NCBI GenBank assembly: GCA_959606705.1
Contig: CAUHLX010000198.1
Span: forward strand, 1-5,528
DNA length: 5,528 bases
Reading direction: 5' to 3'
Source: an uncultured Bacillota bacterium
GTDB taxonomy: Bacteria; Bacillota; Clostridia; Peptostreptococcales; Anaerovoracaceae
Below are positions 1-5,424 of this stretch, in pieces. The position numbers were made by a program, and so were the translations under genes. The notes beneath the pieces were generated by a model. That model made no database searches and was not told where the DNA came from. It saw only the letters and a program-made list of their open reading frames with translations. Position 1 is the first letter of the stretch; the number at the start of each line of letters is the position of its first letter.

Positions 1-1
1 G

Positions 2-460
2 AGACTGGTGGATTTGTGGGCGGAAAAAAACGGCCTCACCGATCATCCTCCCATCGAACAGCTCCGCAGCATGGCGGTGCTGTATGACACACTGCCGGAG
101 TTCCTTCAAGCAGTCACCATGGGACGGGAAAGCGATGTCCTGCGCAGCGGAACACGCTCCCGCCCTTCCGACGCCGTAACGCTCATGACTCTCCACGGCT
201 CCAAGGGCTTGGAGTTCCCCGTGGTATACGTCTGCGGGGTCAACGCGGGCTTGATGCCCTCCCGCTTCTCCGAAGAAGATCTCTCCGAGGAACGCCGTCT
301 CTTTTACGTAGCCATGACTCGCGCCAAGGATCGGCTCACACTTCTGACCTACGGAGAGCCGTCGCCCTTTCTGGCCGAGCTCCCGCCGGAATTTCTGGAG
401 CAAGCCCCGGCGCACCGGCCCGACGCCGACGGAAAACAGCTCTGTTTCTTGAAGCTCTAG
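2..460 (+). CDS. UvrD/PcrA-type superfamily 1 DNA helicase, C-terminal fragment (5' end outside window)
   Basis: The frame is open from the left edge (first full codon at 2), so the true start lies upstream and about 152 C-terminal residues are visible. Two helicase signatures are clear. Motif V is TLHGSKGLEFPVV (nt 188-226), followed by GLMPS. Motif VI is EERRLFYVAMTRAKDRL (nt 287-337), whose arginines contact ATP in UvrD/Rep/PcrA enzymes. These belong to the second RecA-like domain of ATP-dependent 3'-5' helicases that unwind DNA in repair and replication restart. After motif VI only about 40 residues remain, including a PSPFLAELP segment and a QLCFLKL end, so the long C-terminal tail of classical PcrA is absent or very short. 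It could be a stand-alone UvrD paralogue or the helicase part of a larger multidomain protein; the missing N-terminus prevents a choice. No intrinsic terminator is evident after the stop, so some read-through into rsgA is possible. Confidence 0.93.
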   Translation, partial: RLVDLWAEKNGLTDHPPIEQLRSMAVLYDTLPEFLQAVTMGRESDVLRSGTRSRPSDAVTLMTLHGSKGLEFPVVYVCGVNAGLMPSRFSEEDLSEERRLFYVAMTRAKDRLTLLTYGEPSPFLAELPPEFLEQAPAHRPDADGKQLCFLKL

Positions 461-504
461 ATTCAGAAACTCTTTTCAGAAAGGAAAAGGAGAACACCGC
501 TCTA

Positions 505-533
505 TTGTACCGGTCTTCCTGTCATGGTAGGAT
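505..533 (+). promoter_or_regulatory. Candidate sigma-A promoter for rsgA
   Basis: A -35-like TTGTAC (505-510) is separated by exactly 17 nt from a -10-like TAGGAT (528-533). TG stands at the extended -10 position (526-527 would read TGG before the hexamer). Neither hexamer is close to consensus (3/6 and 4/6), so this rests on spacing and the extended -10. Transcription would begin near 540 and give a leader of about 25 nt before the rsgA start at 566. Confidence 0.4.
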
Positions 534-565
534 GGTTCCATACCAAAACTCGGAGGAAACATACC

Positions 566-1642
566 ATGAGTCATTTAACAAAATACGGCGCCGGCGAGCG
601 CTTTTTCCAGGAAGCCACTCTCTATCCGGAGCTGCATCTGGCACGCGTGATTTCACAATATAAAGGTTTATATAAAATTGCCGCGGAGGATGGGGAATTT
701 CTGGCGGAGATTTCCGGCAAATTCCGCCACCGGGCGGCCTGTCTGTGGGATTACCCGGCCGTCGGTGATTTCGTGATGATCGACCGTCCGAGCCACAGCT
801 CCGGTAACGCCATCATCCACCAAGTGCTGACCCGAAAAAGTGTCTTTGAACGGACCGCCGTGGGCCTGGACAACGAAACGCAGGTCGTAGCGGCCAACAT
901 CGATCTGGTCTTTCTCTGCATGTCGCTGAACAACGATTTTAATTTGAGCCGTCTGGAGCGCTATCTCTCCGTCGCCTGGGGAAGCCGAGCTGTGCCGGTG
1001 GTGGTCCTGACCAAAGCGGATTTATGCGAAGACCTGCCCGCCGTCTTGAGGGAAATTTCCCAAGTGGCCCCCGGAGCGGATATCGTGACCACCTCCAGCT
1101 TCGATCAGGCCTCCTGCGATCAACTGCTTTCCTATCTCAAGCCCGGAGTGACCGCCTCCTTTATCGGTTCCTCCGGCGTAGGGAAATCCACACTGATCAA
1201 CCGTCTGGCCGGCTGGGAACGGCTGACCACCTCGTCGATTCGGGAGGACGACGACAAAGGCCGGCACACCACGACTCGGAGAGAGCTGCTGATCCTCCCT
1301 CAGGGCGGCATCGTCATCGACACGCCGGGAATGCGGGAGCTGGGGGTGGAAGCCGTGGATCTTTCCCAGTCCTTTGCGGAGATCGACGAGCTGGCGGCAC
1401 GGTGCCGCTTCCGCAACTGTACCCACACCGTGGAACAAGGCTGCGCCATTCTCGAGGCTCTGGAGGCCGGCACGTTGGACGAAAGGCGTTTTCGCAGCTA
1501 CGAAAAGCTGGCGCGGGAGGCGCGGTATGACGGGCTGTCTTCCAAACAGATCGAAGCGGAAAAGATCAGCACCATGTTCGGAAGCAAGGCTGATATGAAA
1601 CGCATGCGGGATCACCTGAAGCACAAAAATAAAAGAAGATAG
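566..1642 (+). CDS. rsgA: Ribosome small subunit-dependent GTPase A (RsgA/YjeQ/CpgA family)
   Basis: A 358-residue protein of the circularly permuted GTPase family that assists late 30S subunit maturation in the cytosol. The motifs appear in permuted order: G4 TKAD (149-152), a TTSS G5-like segment (175-178), the P-loop GSSGVGKS (201-208), G2 GRHTTT (232-237) and G3 DTPGMREL (252-259). A zinc knuckle follows with C280, C285, H287 and C293 (pattern Cx4CxHx5C). An N-terminal OB-fold region occupies about 25-100, and the last 18 residues are rich in K and R, which suits rRNA contact. The ATG at 566 is preferred because GGAGG (552-556) lies 9 nt upstream; an in-frame ATG at 524 would add 14 residues but has no such site. 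At about 350 residues it is longer than B. subtilis CpgA (about 298), so it may be a second, long-type RsgA paralogue of Clostridia. The gene lies 105 nt after the helicase gene and no terminator is seen right after its stop. Confidence 0.95.
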   Translation: MSHLTKYGAGERFFQEATLYPELHLARVISQYKGLYKIAAEDGEFLAEISGKFRHRAACLWDYPAVGDFVMIDRPSHSSGNAIIHQVLTRKSVFERTAVGLDNETQVVAANIDLVFLCMSLNNDFNLSRLERYLSVAWGSRAVPVVVLTKADLCEDLPAVLREISQVAPGADIVTTSSFDQASCDQLLSYLKPGVTASFIGSSGVGKSTLINRLAGWERLTTSSIREDDDKGRHTTTRRELLILPQGGIVIDTPGMRELGVEAVDLSQSFAEIDELAARCRFRNCTHTVEQGCAILEALEAGTLDERRFRSYEKLAREARYDGLSSKQIEAEKISTMFGSKADMKRMRDHLKHKNKRR

Positions 1643-1682
1643 AAGATAATAGTGTCTCTCCCATACGGATTCAACCGGGCGT

Positions 1683-1978
1683 TCGACTTTTTAGCGGAAA
1701 TTCGATTTGGCGGTCGAAAAAACAGGTCTATTTTCGACCCCGCTTTCCGCTTTCGAAACAAAAAGTCGAAATGATCGGGAATTGACGCCTTTATCGGCTG
1801 TTTTCGATACATTTTGGTCAGAATTTATCATTTTTTTCGACCTAAATCGTGATTTTCGTTGAAAAGGTCGAAGCCATCGAAAAAGTCGAAGCCGCCGAAA
1901 CGGTCGAAGCCGCCGAAACGGTCGAAGCCGCCGAAAAAGTCGAAGCTGTTGAAAGGTCGAAGCCGCCGAAACGGTCGA
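1683..1978. repeat. TCGA-dense intergenic region with inverted copies
   Basis: This is the main content of the roughly 500-nt gene-free stretch between rsgA and the small minus-strand gene. The tetramer TCGA occurs 16 times (starts 1683, 1702, 1714, 1734, 1753, 1766, 1804, 1837, 1868, 1877, 1886, 1904, 1922, 1940, 1957, 1975), where about one copy is expected by chance. In the left half (1683-1840) the copies are irregularly spaced, sit in AT-rich DNA and occur in both orientations as TTTTCGACC and GGTCGAAAA. In the right half they become a regular tandem array. No reading frame here has a credible start with a ribosome binding site. Confidence 0.85.
1712..1739. repeat. Perfect 9-bp inverted repeat within the TCGA-rich region
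   Basis: GGTCGAAAA (1712-1720) and TTTTCGACC (1731-1739) are exact reverse complements around a 10-nt loop. No T-tract follows on the plus strand, so it is not a canonical terminator. It could form a hairpin in a read-through rsgA transcript or serve as a protein-binding dyad; the sequence does not decide which. Confidence 0.75.
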
Positions 1979-1979
1979 A
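1867..1979 (+). repeat. Tandem array of 18-bp units, possible remnant of a VEAAE(T/K)-repeat coding tail
   Basis: Six consecutive units plus a partial one start at 1867, 1885, 1903, 1921, 1939, 1956 and 1974. The core unit is GTCGAAGCCGCCGAAACG; variants end in AAA instead of ACG or carry ATC or GTT in place of the second GCC. The fifth unit (1939-1955) is 17 bp, with GAAAG where GAAAAG is expected. Read on the plus strand from 1858, the units encode VEK, VEAIEK, VEAAET, VEAAET, VEAAEK, VEAVE, then shift frame. Restoring one A would continue as VEAAET, VENKE and a TAA stop (1989-1991). Upstream the frame is closed by TAA at 1843-1845 and has no ribosome binding site, so this is not annotated as a gene. 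It may be a decayed end of a Glu/Ala/Val-repeat protein or simply an expanded DNA repeat. Confidence 0.85.
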
Positions 1980-2041
1980 AACAAAGAATAAAGCAGAATG
2001 CGAGACCCAATTTAGCTCGTGAAATGCTTCATCAAAAAATC

Positions 2042-2086
2042 AAAAGGAGGATCCGCGAGAAAGCATCTTGCGGATCCTCTTTTTTT
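2042..2086. terminator. Strong intrinsic terminator, probably bidirectional, at a convergent junction
   Basis: GAGGATCCGCGAGA (2047-2060) pairs with TCTTGCGGATCCTC (2066-2079). The stem is 14 bp with one G-U pair and the loop is AAGCA. Seven T residues (2080-2086) follow on the plus strand, and AAAA (2042-2045) precedes, giving TTTT after the same stem on the minus strand. It can end rsgA read-through transcripts from the left and the minus-strand CD3324-family gene from the right, whose stop is about 70 nt away. Confidence 0.92.
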
Positions 2087-2150
2087 GCATGGAATTTACG
2101 GTCCGGCGCTTCGCCGTTCCAATTTCCGGTCTGAAGACCGCTGCCCTTGT

Positions 2151-2420
2151 TCAAGTTTTCAGCTTGGCAACGATCCCGTAAATTGTTTTGACGGATAGAA
2201 AGTATTGATCCGCAAGACGTTCCGCCGAAATCCCGGAAGAATACTTTCGGAAGATCTCCCGATTTCGTTCCAGCGTCATCCGCTTGCTCTGACTTTTCGC
2301 CCCCCAGGGGCGTCGATTCATTTCCTTGCGGGGAATATAGATATATTCTCCGTCGATATATTCCTGAACCGCGGCCAGCAGCTCGTCCGGCAGGATTTCC
2401 TTTCCGTTTTGATAGCCCAT
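2151..2420 (-). CDS. CD3324-family small helix-turn-helix protein
   Basis: An 89-residue protein starting MGYQNGKEILPDELL. The opening MGYxNGKxxLPxELL, then YIDGEYIYIPRKE (21-33) and a W-G pair near 39-40, match my memory of the CD3324 family, small proteins of Clostridia distantly related to Mor-type transcription activators. The C-terminal half holds a likely helix-turn-helix: a basic helix around 47-60 (KRMTLERNREIFRKY), then SAERLADQYFLSVKTIYGIV (65-84). A DNA-binding role is inferred; no target is known. The ATG at 2420 is chosen because AGGAGG (2428-2433) sits 7 nt upstream. An in-frame ATG at 2441 would add seven residues but would place the ribosome binding site inside the gene. It lies downstream of the TetM-like/NYN fusion gene on the same strand, 178 nt away, and has its own promoter candidate. 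Confidence 0.85.
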   Translation of the reverse strand: MGYQNGKEILPDELLAAVQEYIDGEYIYIPRKEMNRRPWGAKSQSKRMTLERNREIFRKYSSGISAERLADQYFLSVKTIYGIVAKLKT

Positions 2421-2427
2421 TGCGCTT

Positions 2428-2446
2428 CCTCCTAACTTCATATGAA
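2428..2446 (-). promoter_or_regulatory. Ribosome binding site of the CD3324-family gene with adjacent 10-bp palindrome
   Basis: The minus strand carries a full AGGAGG (2428-2433) 7 nt before the ATG at 2420, which fixes the start. Three bases upstream lies the perfect palindrome TTCATATGAA (2437-2446), with another palindrome, ATCGAT (2447-2452), directly beyond it. The 10-bp palindrome could be an operator or a small hairpin near the ribosome binding site; either role is inference. Confidence 0.55.
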
Positions 2447-2459
2447 ATCGATAGGATCG

Positions 2460-2507
2460 AGCGGCGGCTAGAATTCATTGTAAGCGTGCCTACGAATAAC
2501 CGCCGCT
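2460..2507 (-). other. GC-rich stem-loop in the leader of the CD3324-family gene
   Basis: AGCGGCGG (2460-2467) and CCGCCGCT (2500-2507) form a perfect 8-bp stem enclosing 32 nt. On the minus-strand RNA the interior can add AUUC with GAAU and GUA with UAC, separated by a 3-nt bulge and capped by an 8-nt loop. There is no T-tract after it, so it is unlikely to be an intrinsic terminator. It lies within the predicted leader, about 40 nt before the start codon. It matches no riboswitch class that I recognise. Confidence 0.6.
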
Positions 2508-2573
2508 ATTCGCGCACAAGGTCCTTCCTGATATTTGCTCGTTTTATAAGTCAACACTCCTTTCCTGATTTTT

Positions 2574-2602
2574 ATTATGCGGCAAACTCCCCTGCTTTTC
2601 AA
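2574..2602 (-). promoter_or_regulatory. Sigma-A promoter for the CD3324-family gene, overlapping the stop codon of the fusion gene
   Basis: On the minus strand, TTGAAA (2597-2602, 5/6 to consensus) is followed after exactly 17 nt by CATAAT (2574-2579, 5/6). The -35 hexamer contains the TGA stop (2599-2601) of the upstream fusion gene. Initiation would fall near 2567, giving a leader of about 145 nt. Confidence 0.6.
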
Positions 2603-5295
2603 GTGGGAATCACTGTCTCCAGCTTCCATTTTAGTTCTTGAGGCGTGCCCAAATAATCGCTTCTGATCTCGGCGCTCACCGCCTCCACCTCCGCCTTCAA
2701 TTCCTGTGCGGAAAGACGTCTGGCCCCTTCTCCCCAAATGATCATTTGAACCAGCCGATCGGAGGTCGCTACGGTGACATCATAGTGTTCTCCCATTCGA
2801 TGGACCGCTCTCTCGATATACTGATCCGCCGTCTCGGCTTCTTTTGTATAAATGACATACAAGTCCTGATATTTCAAAACAGATCCGGGATTGCCCGCCA
2901 CTTTGTAGGCATCGAATACCAGAATCAGAGTTCCCCCCTTATATCCCTGATAATTTCCCAGAATTTCAATCAGCTTGTCCCGAGCGCCGTCCAGGCTGAC
3001 CTCCGCCAGCTCCTTCAGTTCCTCCCAGGCAAAGATAATATTGTAACCGTCCACCAGCAGGTATTTTTCCCGATTGGCCGCCAAAGACGTTTTGGGACGA
3101 TGGGTCGGCATCTCCGCCGTGCTCGCTCCGCGGACCCGTTTGGGAATCCTCTGCCGATTCCGTTCCCCTTTCCCGGTTCCGTAGGTCCGAAGAAAGATTT
3201 CCTCCAGTTCCTTCTCGTTGGCGTAGCCGGGAGCATTGCTCAAAAGGGGACCAGGACTCTTCTTTTTTGAGGTCTCGTCCTCCTCCGATCCGCCAAACCG
3301 CAGGCCGCTGTCCACGTGCATGTACCGCTCCACCTCTTCCCAGCTCACCGCAAAGCCCGCGCCGTGAGCGCAAAAGACCGAACCGGTGGGATGGTCCGTA
3401 TCCCGTTCCGAATCGTAGCCTATGGCTTCTACGACAGCCTTCTCGTCGGCGCAGGGCTCATAGCCCTTCAGCGCCAGGAACAGTCGGCCCTGCCCCTTGG
3501 TATACGCGAGGACCTGCGCCTGATAATCGCTCATGGCGGACACCGGGGCGCTGCCTCGGACCGTGGACATGGTCCCCTCGCTCTCCGGCGGATCAAAGGT
3601 ACCGTTCATTCTCTGAAGATCCGCGAGAGCCCGTCCCACCATTTCCGTGGGCACCTCCAGCTGAAATTCATACACCGGCTCCAGGAGCACGCTGTCCGCT
3701 TTCTTGAGACCCTGACGGACCGCCCGATACGTGGCCTGTCGGAAGTCTCCCCCCTCGGTATGCTTTTGATGGGCCTTTCCCGCCACCAGCGTGATCTTCA
3801 TATCGGTAATTTCAGAGCCGGTGAGCACTCCGCGATGCTTTTTTTCTTTTAAATGAGTAAGAACCAGACGCTGCCAGTTTCGGTCCAGCTGGTCTTCTCC
3901 GCAACGGCTGTCAAAGTGCAGACCGCTGCCGGGTTCTCCGGGTTCCATCAAAAGATGAACCTCCGCGTAATGTCTGAGCGGCTCGAAATGACCGACCCCC
4001 TCCACCGGAGCGGCAATCGTTTCCTTGTAAACAATGCTTCCCGTCCCGAATTCCACGTCTACCCCGAAGCGTTCCCGAATCAGACTCTTTAATATTTCGA
4101 GTTCAATTTCTCCCATGACCTGGGCGTGGATTTCGCCGGACTGCTCGTCCCAAACGATGTGAAGCTGGGGTTCCTCCTCCTCCAGCTGCCGCAATTTCAG
4201 CAGCATCCCGTGAACCTCACAGGAGGGCGGCAACTGGAGACGATAGTTCAGCACCGGTTCCAAAAGCGGCGCGTCCGAAGCCTCCTCGCTTCCCAAACCT
4301 TCTCCCGCACGAGTCCGGCTGAGACCCGTCACCGCGCAGACCGTTCCCGCTTCCGCCTGATCCACCGCCGTAAACTGAGCCCCCGAGTAAATCCGGATCT
4401 GGTCCACCTTTTCCGGACGGGCCTCTTCTCCGTCCCGCCGGCCGCCGCCCCCACACTCCGGGCCGTCTTCCGCGCCGGCCGGACGGCCATTGGTCAAGGC
4501 CATCTTCACCTTCAGTATGCCGCCGGTCACTTTCAGATGAGTGAGGCGATTTCCCTGTCCGTCTCTGGTAATTTTATAGACCTTGGCCCCGAATTCCTCC
4601 CCATAGCCGGGAACGCGGAGATAGCGGGACAAACCGGTGAGAAATTCCTCCACCCCGGTGGTTTTCAGCGCCGAACCGAAATAGCAGGGAAAGACCCTTC
4701 TTTCCGCCACCGCCTCCGTCAACAGCCGCGGTTCGAGAGTCCCTGTCCGCAAGTATTCCTCCATTAACGCTTCCTCGCACATGGCCAGGTTTTCATAAAA
4801 GAGTTCCTGATGTTCGCTGTCCCCGAAATCCACACACCGCTCGTCCAGCCGTTTGTGCAGTTCGTCCAGCAGCCGTTCCCGATCCGCTCCCGCCTGATCC
4901 ATCTTGTTGATGAACAAAAACACCGGGATTTCGTAATGGCTCAGCAGCCGCCACAGAGTCGCCGTGTGGCTCTGAACGCCATCCGCCCCGTTGATCACTA
5001 AAACGGCATAATCCAGCACTTGCAGCGTACGCTCCATCTCCGCCGAAAAATCCACGTGCCCCGGAGTGTCCAGCAGGGTGATTTCCAGGTCCCCCAGGGT
5101 AAACTGCGCCTGCTTGGAAAAAATCGTAATGCCTCGAGCCCGTTCCAGCGCATCGGTATCCAGGAACGCGTTTCCATGGTCCACCCGTCCCAATTTCCGA
5201 ATGCTTCCGCTGAAATACAGGATGCTTTCCGACAAAGTCGTCTTCCCCGCGTCCACATGGGCCAGAATCCCCAAGACTATCTTTTTCGCTTTCAT
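2599..5295 (-). CDS. TetM/EF-G-like ribosomal GTPase fused to a C-terminal Rae1/YacP-type NYN nuclease domain
   Basis: An 898-residue two-part protein. Residues 1 to about 670 are a complete TetM-like translation GTPase: G1 AHVDAGKT (12-19), G2 RARGITI (52-58), G3 DTPGH (76-80), G4 NKMD (130-133), G5 GSAL (207-210), then domains II (about 235-345), III (350-425), IV (428-540) and V (536-625), and a conserved GSVFCAHGAGF segment (638-648). Ribosomal protection proteins usually end near 640 residues. Here a charged linker (about 671-743, with ELEEIFLRTYG at 696-706) leads to an NYN domain (744-890) resembling B. subtilis Rae1, a nuclease that cuts mRNA in the ribosomal A site. Its acidic residues are present: D749 (VDGYN), D795 (FDAY), E821 and D824 (TKEAETAD), D846 (ATSD). 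The domain IV loop lacks Tet(M)'s YSP motif, so tetracycline resistance is doubtful. I infer a ribosome-docked mRNA nuclease. AAAGGG (5304-5309) lies 8 nt before the ATG. No terminator follows the stop. Confidence 0.93.
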   Translation of the reverse strand: MKAKKIVLGILAHVDAGKTTLSESILYFSGSIRKLGRVDHGNAFLDTDALERARGITIFSKQAQFTLGDLEITLLDTPGHVDFSAEMERTLQVLDYAVLVINGADGVQSHTATLWRLLSHYEIPVFLFINKMDQAGADRERLLDELHKRLDERCVDFGDSEHQELFYENLAMCEEALMEEYLRTGTLEPRLLTEAVAERRVFPCYFGSALKTTGVEEFLTGLSRYLRVPGYGEEFGAKVYKITRDGQGNRLTHLKVTGGILKVKMALTNGRPAGAEDGPECGGGGRRDGEEARPEKVDQIRIYSGAQFTAVDQAEAGTVCAVTGLSRTRAGEGLGSEEASDAPLLEPVLNYRLQLPPSCEVHGMLLKLRQLEEEEPQLHIVWDEQSGEIHAQVMGEIELEILKSLIRERFGVDVEFGTGSIVYKETIAAPVEGVGHFEPLRHYAEVHLLMEPGEPGSGLHFDSRCGEDQLDRNWQRLVLTHLKEKKHRGVLTGSEITDMKITLVAGKAHQKHTEGGDFRQATYRAVRQGLKKADSVLLEPVYEFQLEVPTEMVGRALADLQRMNGTFDPPESEGTMSTVRGSAPVSAMSDYQAQVLAYTKGQGRLFLALKGYEPCADEKAVVEAIGYDSERDTDHPTGSVFCAHGAGFAVSWEEVERYMHVDSGLRFGGSEEDETSKKKSPGPLLSNAPGYANEKELEEIFLRTYGTGKGERNRQRIPKRVRGASTAEMPTHRPKTSLAANREKYLLVDGYNIIFAWEELKELAEVSLDGARDKLIEILGNYQGYKGGTLILVFDAYKVAGNPGSVLKYQDLYVIYTKEAETADQYIERAVHRMGEHYDVTVATSDRLVQMIIWGEGARRLSAQELKAEVEAVSAEIRSDYLGTPQELKWKLETVIPT

Positions 5296-5303
5296 TTGCC
5301 AGT

Positions 5304-5351
5304 CCCTTTCTTTTCACGCTTTATTATATCCGGCTGAGGGACGAAAGACAA
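5304..5351 (-). promoter_or_regulatory. Strong sigma-A promoter and ribosome binding site of the GTPase-NYN fusion gene
   Basis: On the minus strand a -35 TTGTCT (5346-5351) is followed after 17 nt by a perfect -10 TATAAT (5323-5328). Initiation is expected near 5316, giving a leader of only about 20 nt, with AAAGGG (5304-5309) as the ribosome binding site 8 nt before the ATG at 5295. The leader is too short for the long attenuator-type leader known before tet(M), so no drug-responsive attenuation is visible. Confidence 0.82.
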
Positions 5352-5360
5352 TGCGCCGGC

Positions 5361-5404
5361 AAAGAAAAAGGAAGTCCCGCGGCCTTCCGGTCCGCAAGAC
5401 TCCC
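5361..5404 (-). terminator. Intrinsic terminator of the gene entering from the right
   Basis: On the minus strand GGGAGTC (5398-5404) pairs with GACTTCC (5370-5376). The stem continues through two wobble pairs, GCGG with CCGC, a bulged A and two G-C pairs, and is capped by a GGAA tetraloop. TTTTTCTTT (5361-5369) follows directly. It ends about 20 nt after the stop at 5425 and about 10 nt before the -35 box of the fusion gene, so the two genes are separate transcription units. Confidence 0.9.
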
Positions 5405-5424
5405 TGTCGTGGAAGCGAATCGAC

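Noticed and set aside
524..565. Upstream in-frame ATG at 524 as the rsgA start, and a possible ATGGTA/TACCAT pairing over the start codon
   Set aside because: The ATG at 566 has GGAGG at proper spacing. With initiation near 540 the 5' pairing partner (524-529) would not be in the transcript.
1022..1624. 200-codon minus-strand open frame inside rsgA, and plus-frame shadows at 1024-1530 and 1374-1598
   Set aside because: rsgA in this stretch has a full set of family motifs; the alternatives show no domain and no ribosome binding site.
1782..1811. Possible plus-strand promoter TTGACG-18-GATACA in the TCGA-rich region
   Set aside because: The -10 match is only 3/6 and no gene or clear RNA follows before the terminator.
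1867..1979. CRISPR array
   Set aside because: The 18-bp units are directly adjacent with no unique spacers, and no cas genes are present.
1691..2010. Minus-strand frames with FGGFDRFGGFD or RRLRPF repeats, and the plus-strand KPPKRSK frame at 1859-2134
   Set aside because: A tandem DNA repeat with a unit divisible by three gives repetitive peptides in every frame. None has a start with a ribosome binding site, and the plus frame runs through the terminator hairpin.
2528..2554. TTGACT-15-TATCAG as a promoter, or a TTG-started 28-codon leader ORF at about 2554
   Set aside because: The 15-nt spacing is poor and a better promoter lies upstream at 2574-2602. For the ORF, the AAAGGAG site is only 2 nt from the TTG, too close for efficient initiation.
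2599..5295. Acquired tetracycline resistance gene of the tet(M)/tet(W) type
   Set aside because: The protein is about 250 residues longer, ends in an NYN domain, lacks the YSP loop motif and the long attenuator-type leader, and shows no mobile-element sequence nearby.
2638..5337. Several long plus-strand open frames (2638-3270, 3316-3852, 3853-4092, 4126-4767, 5066-5509)
   Set aside because: They are antisense to the fusion gene or its promoter, have no ribosome binding sites or recognisable motifs, and their products are Pro/Arg/Ser-rich as expected from the complement of a GC-rich gene.
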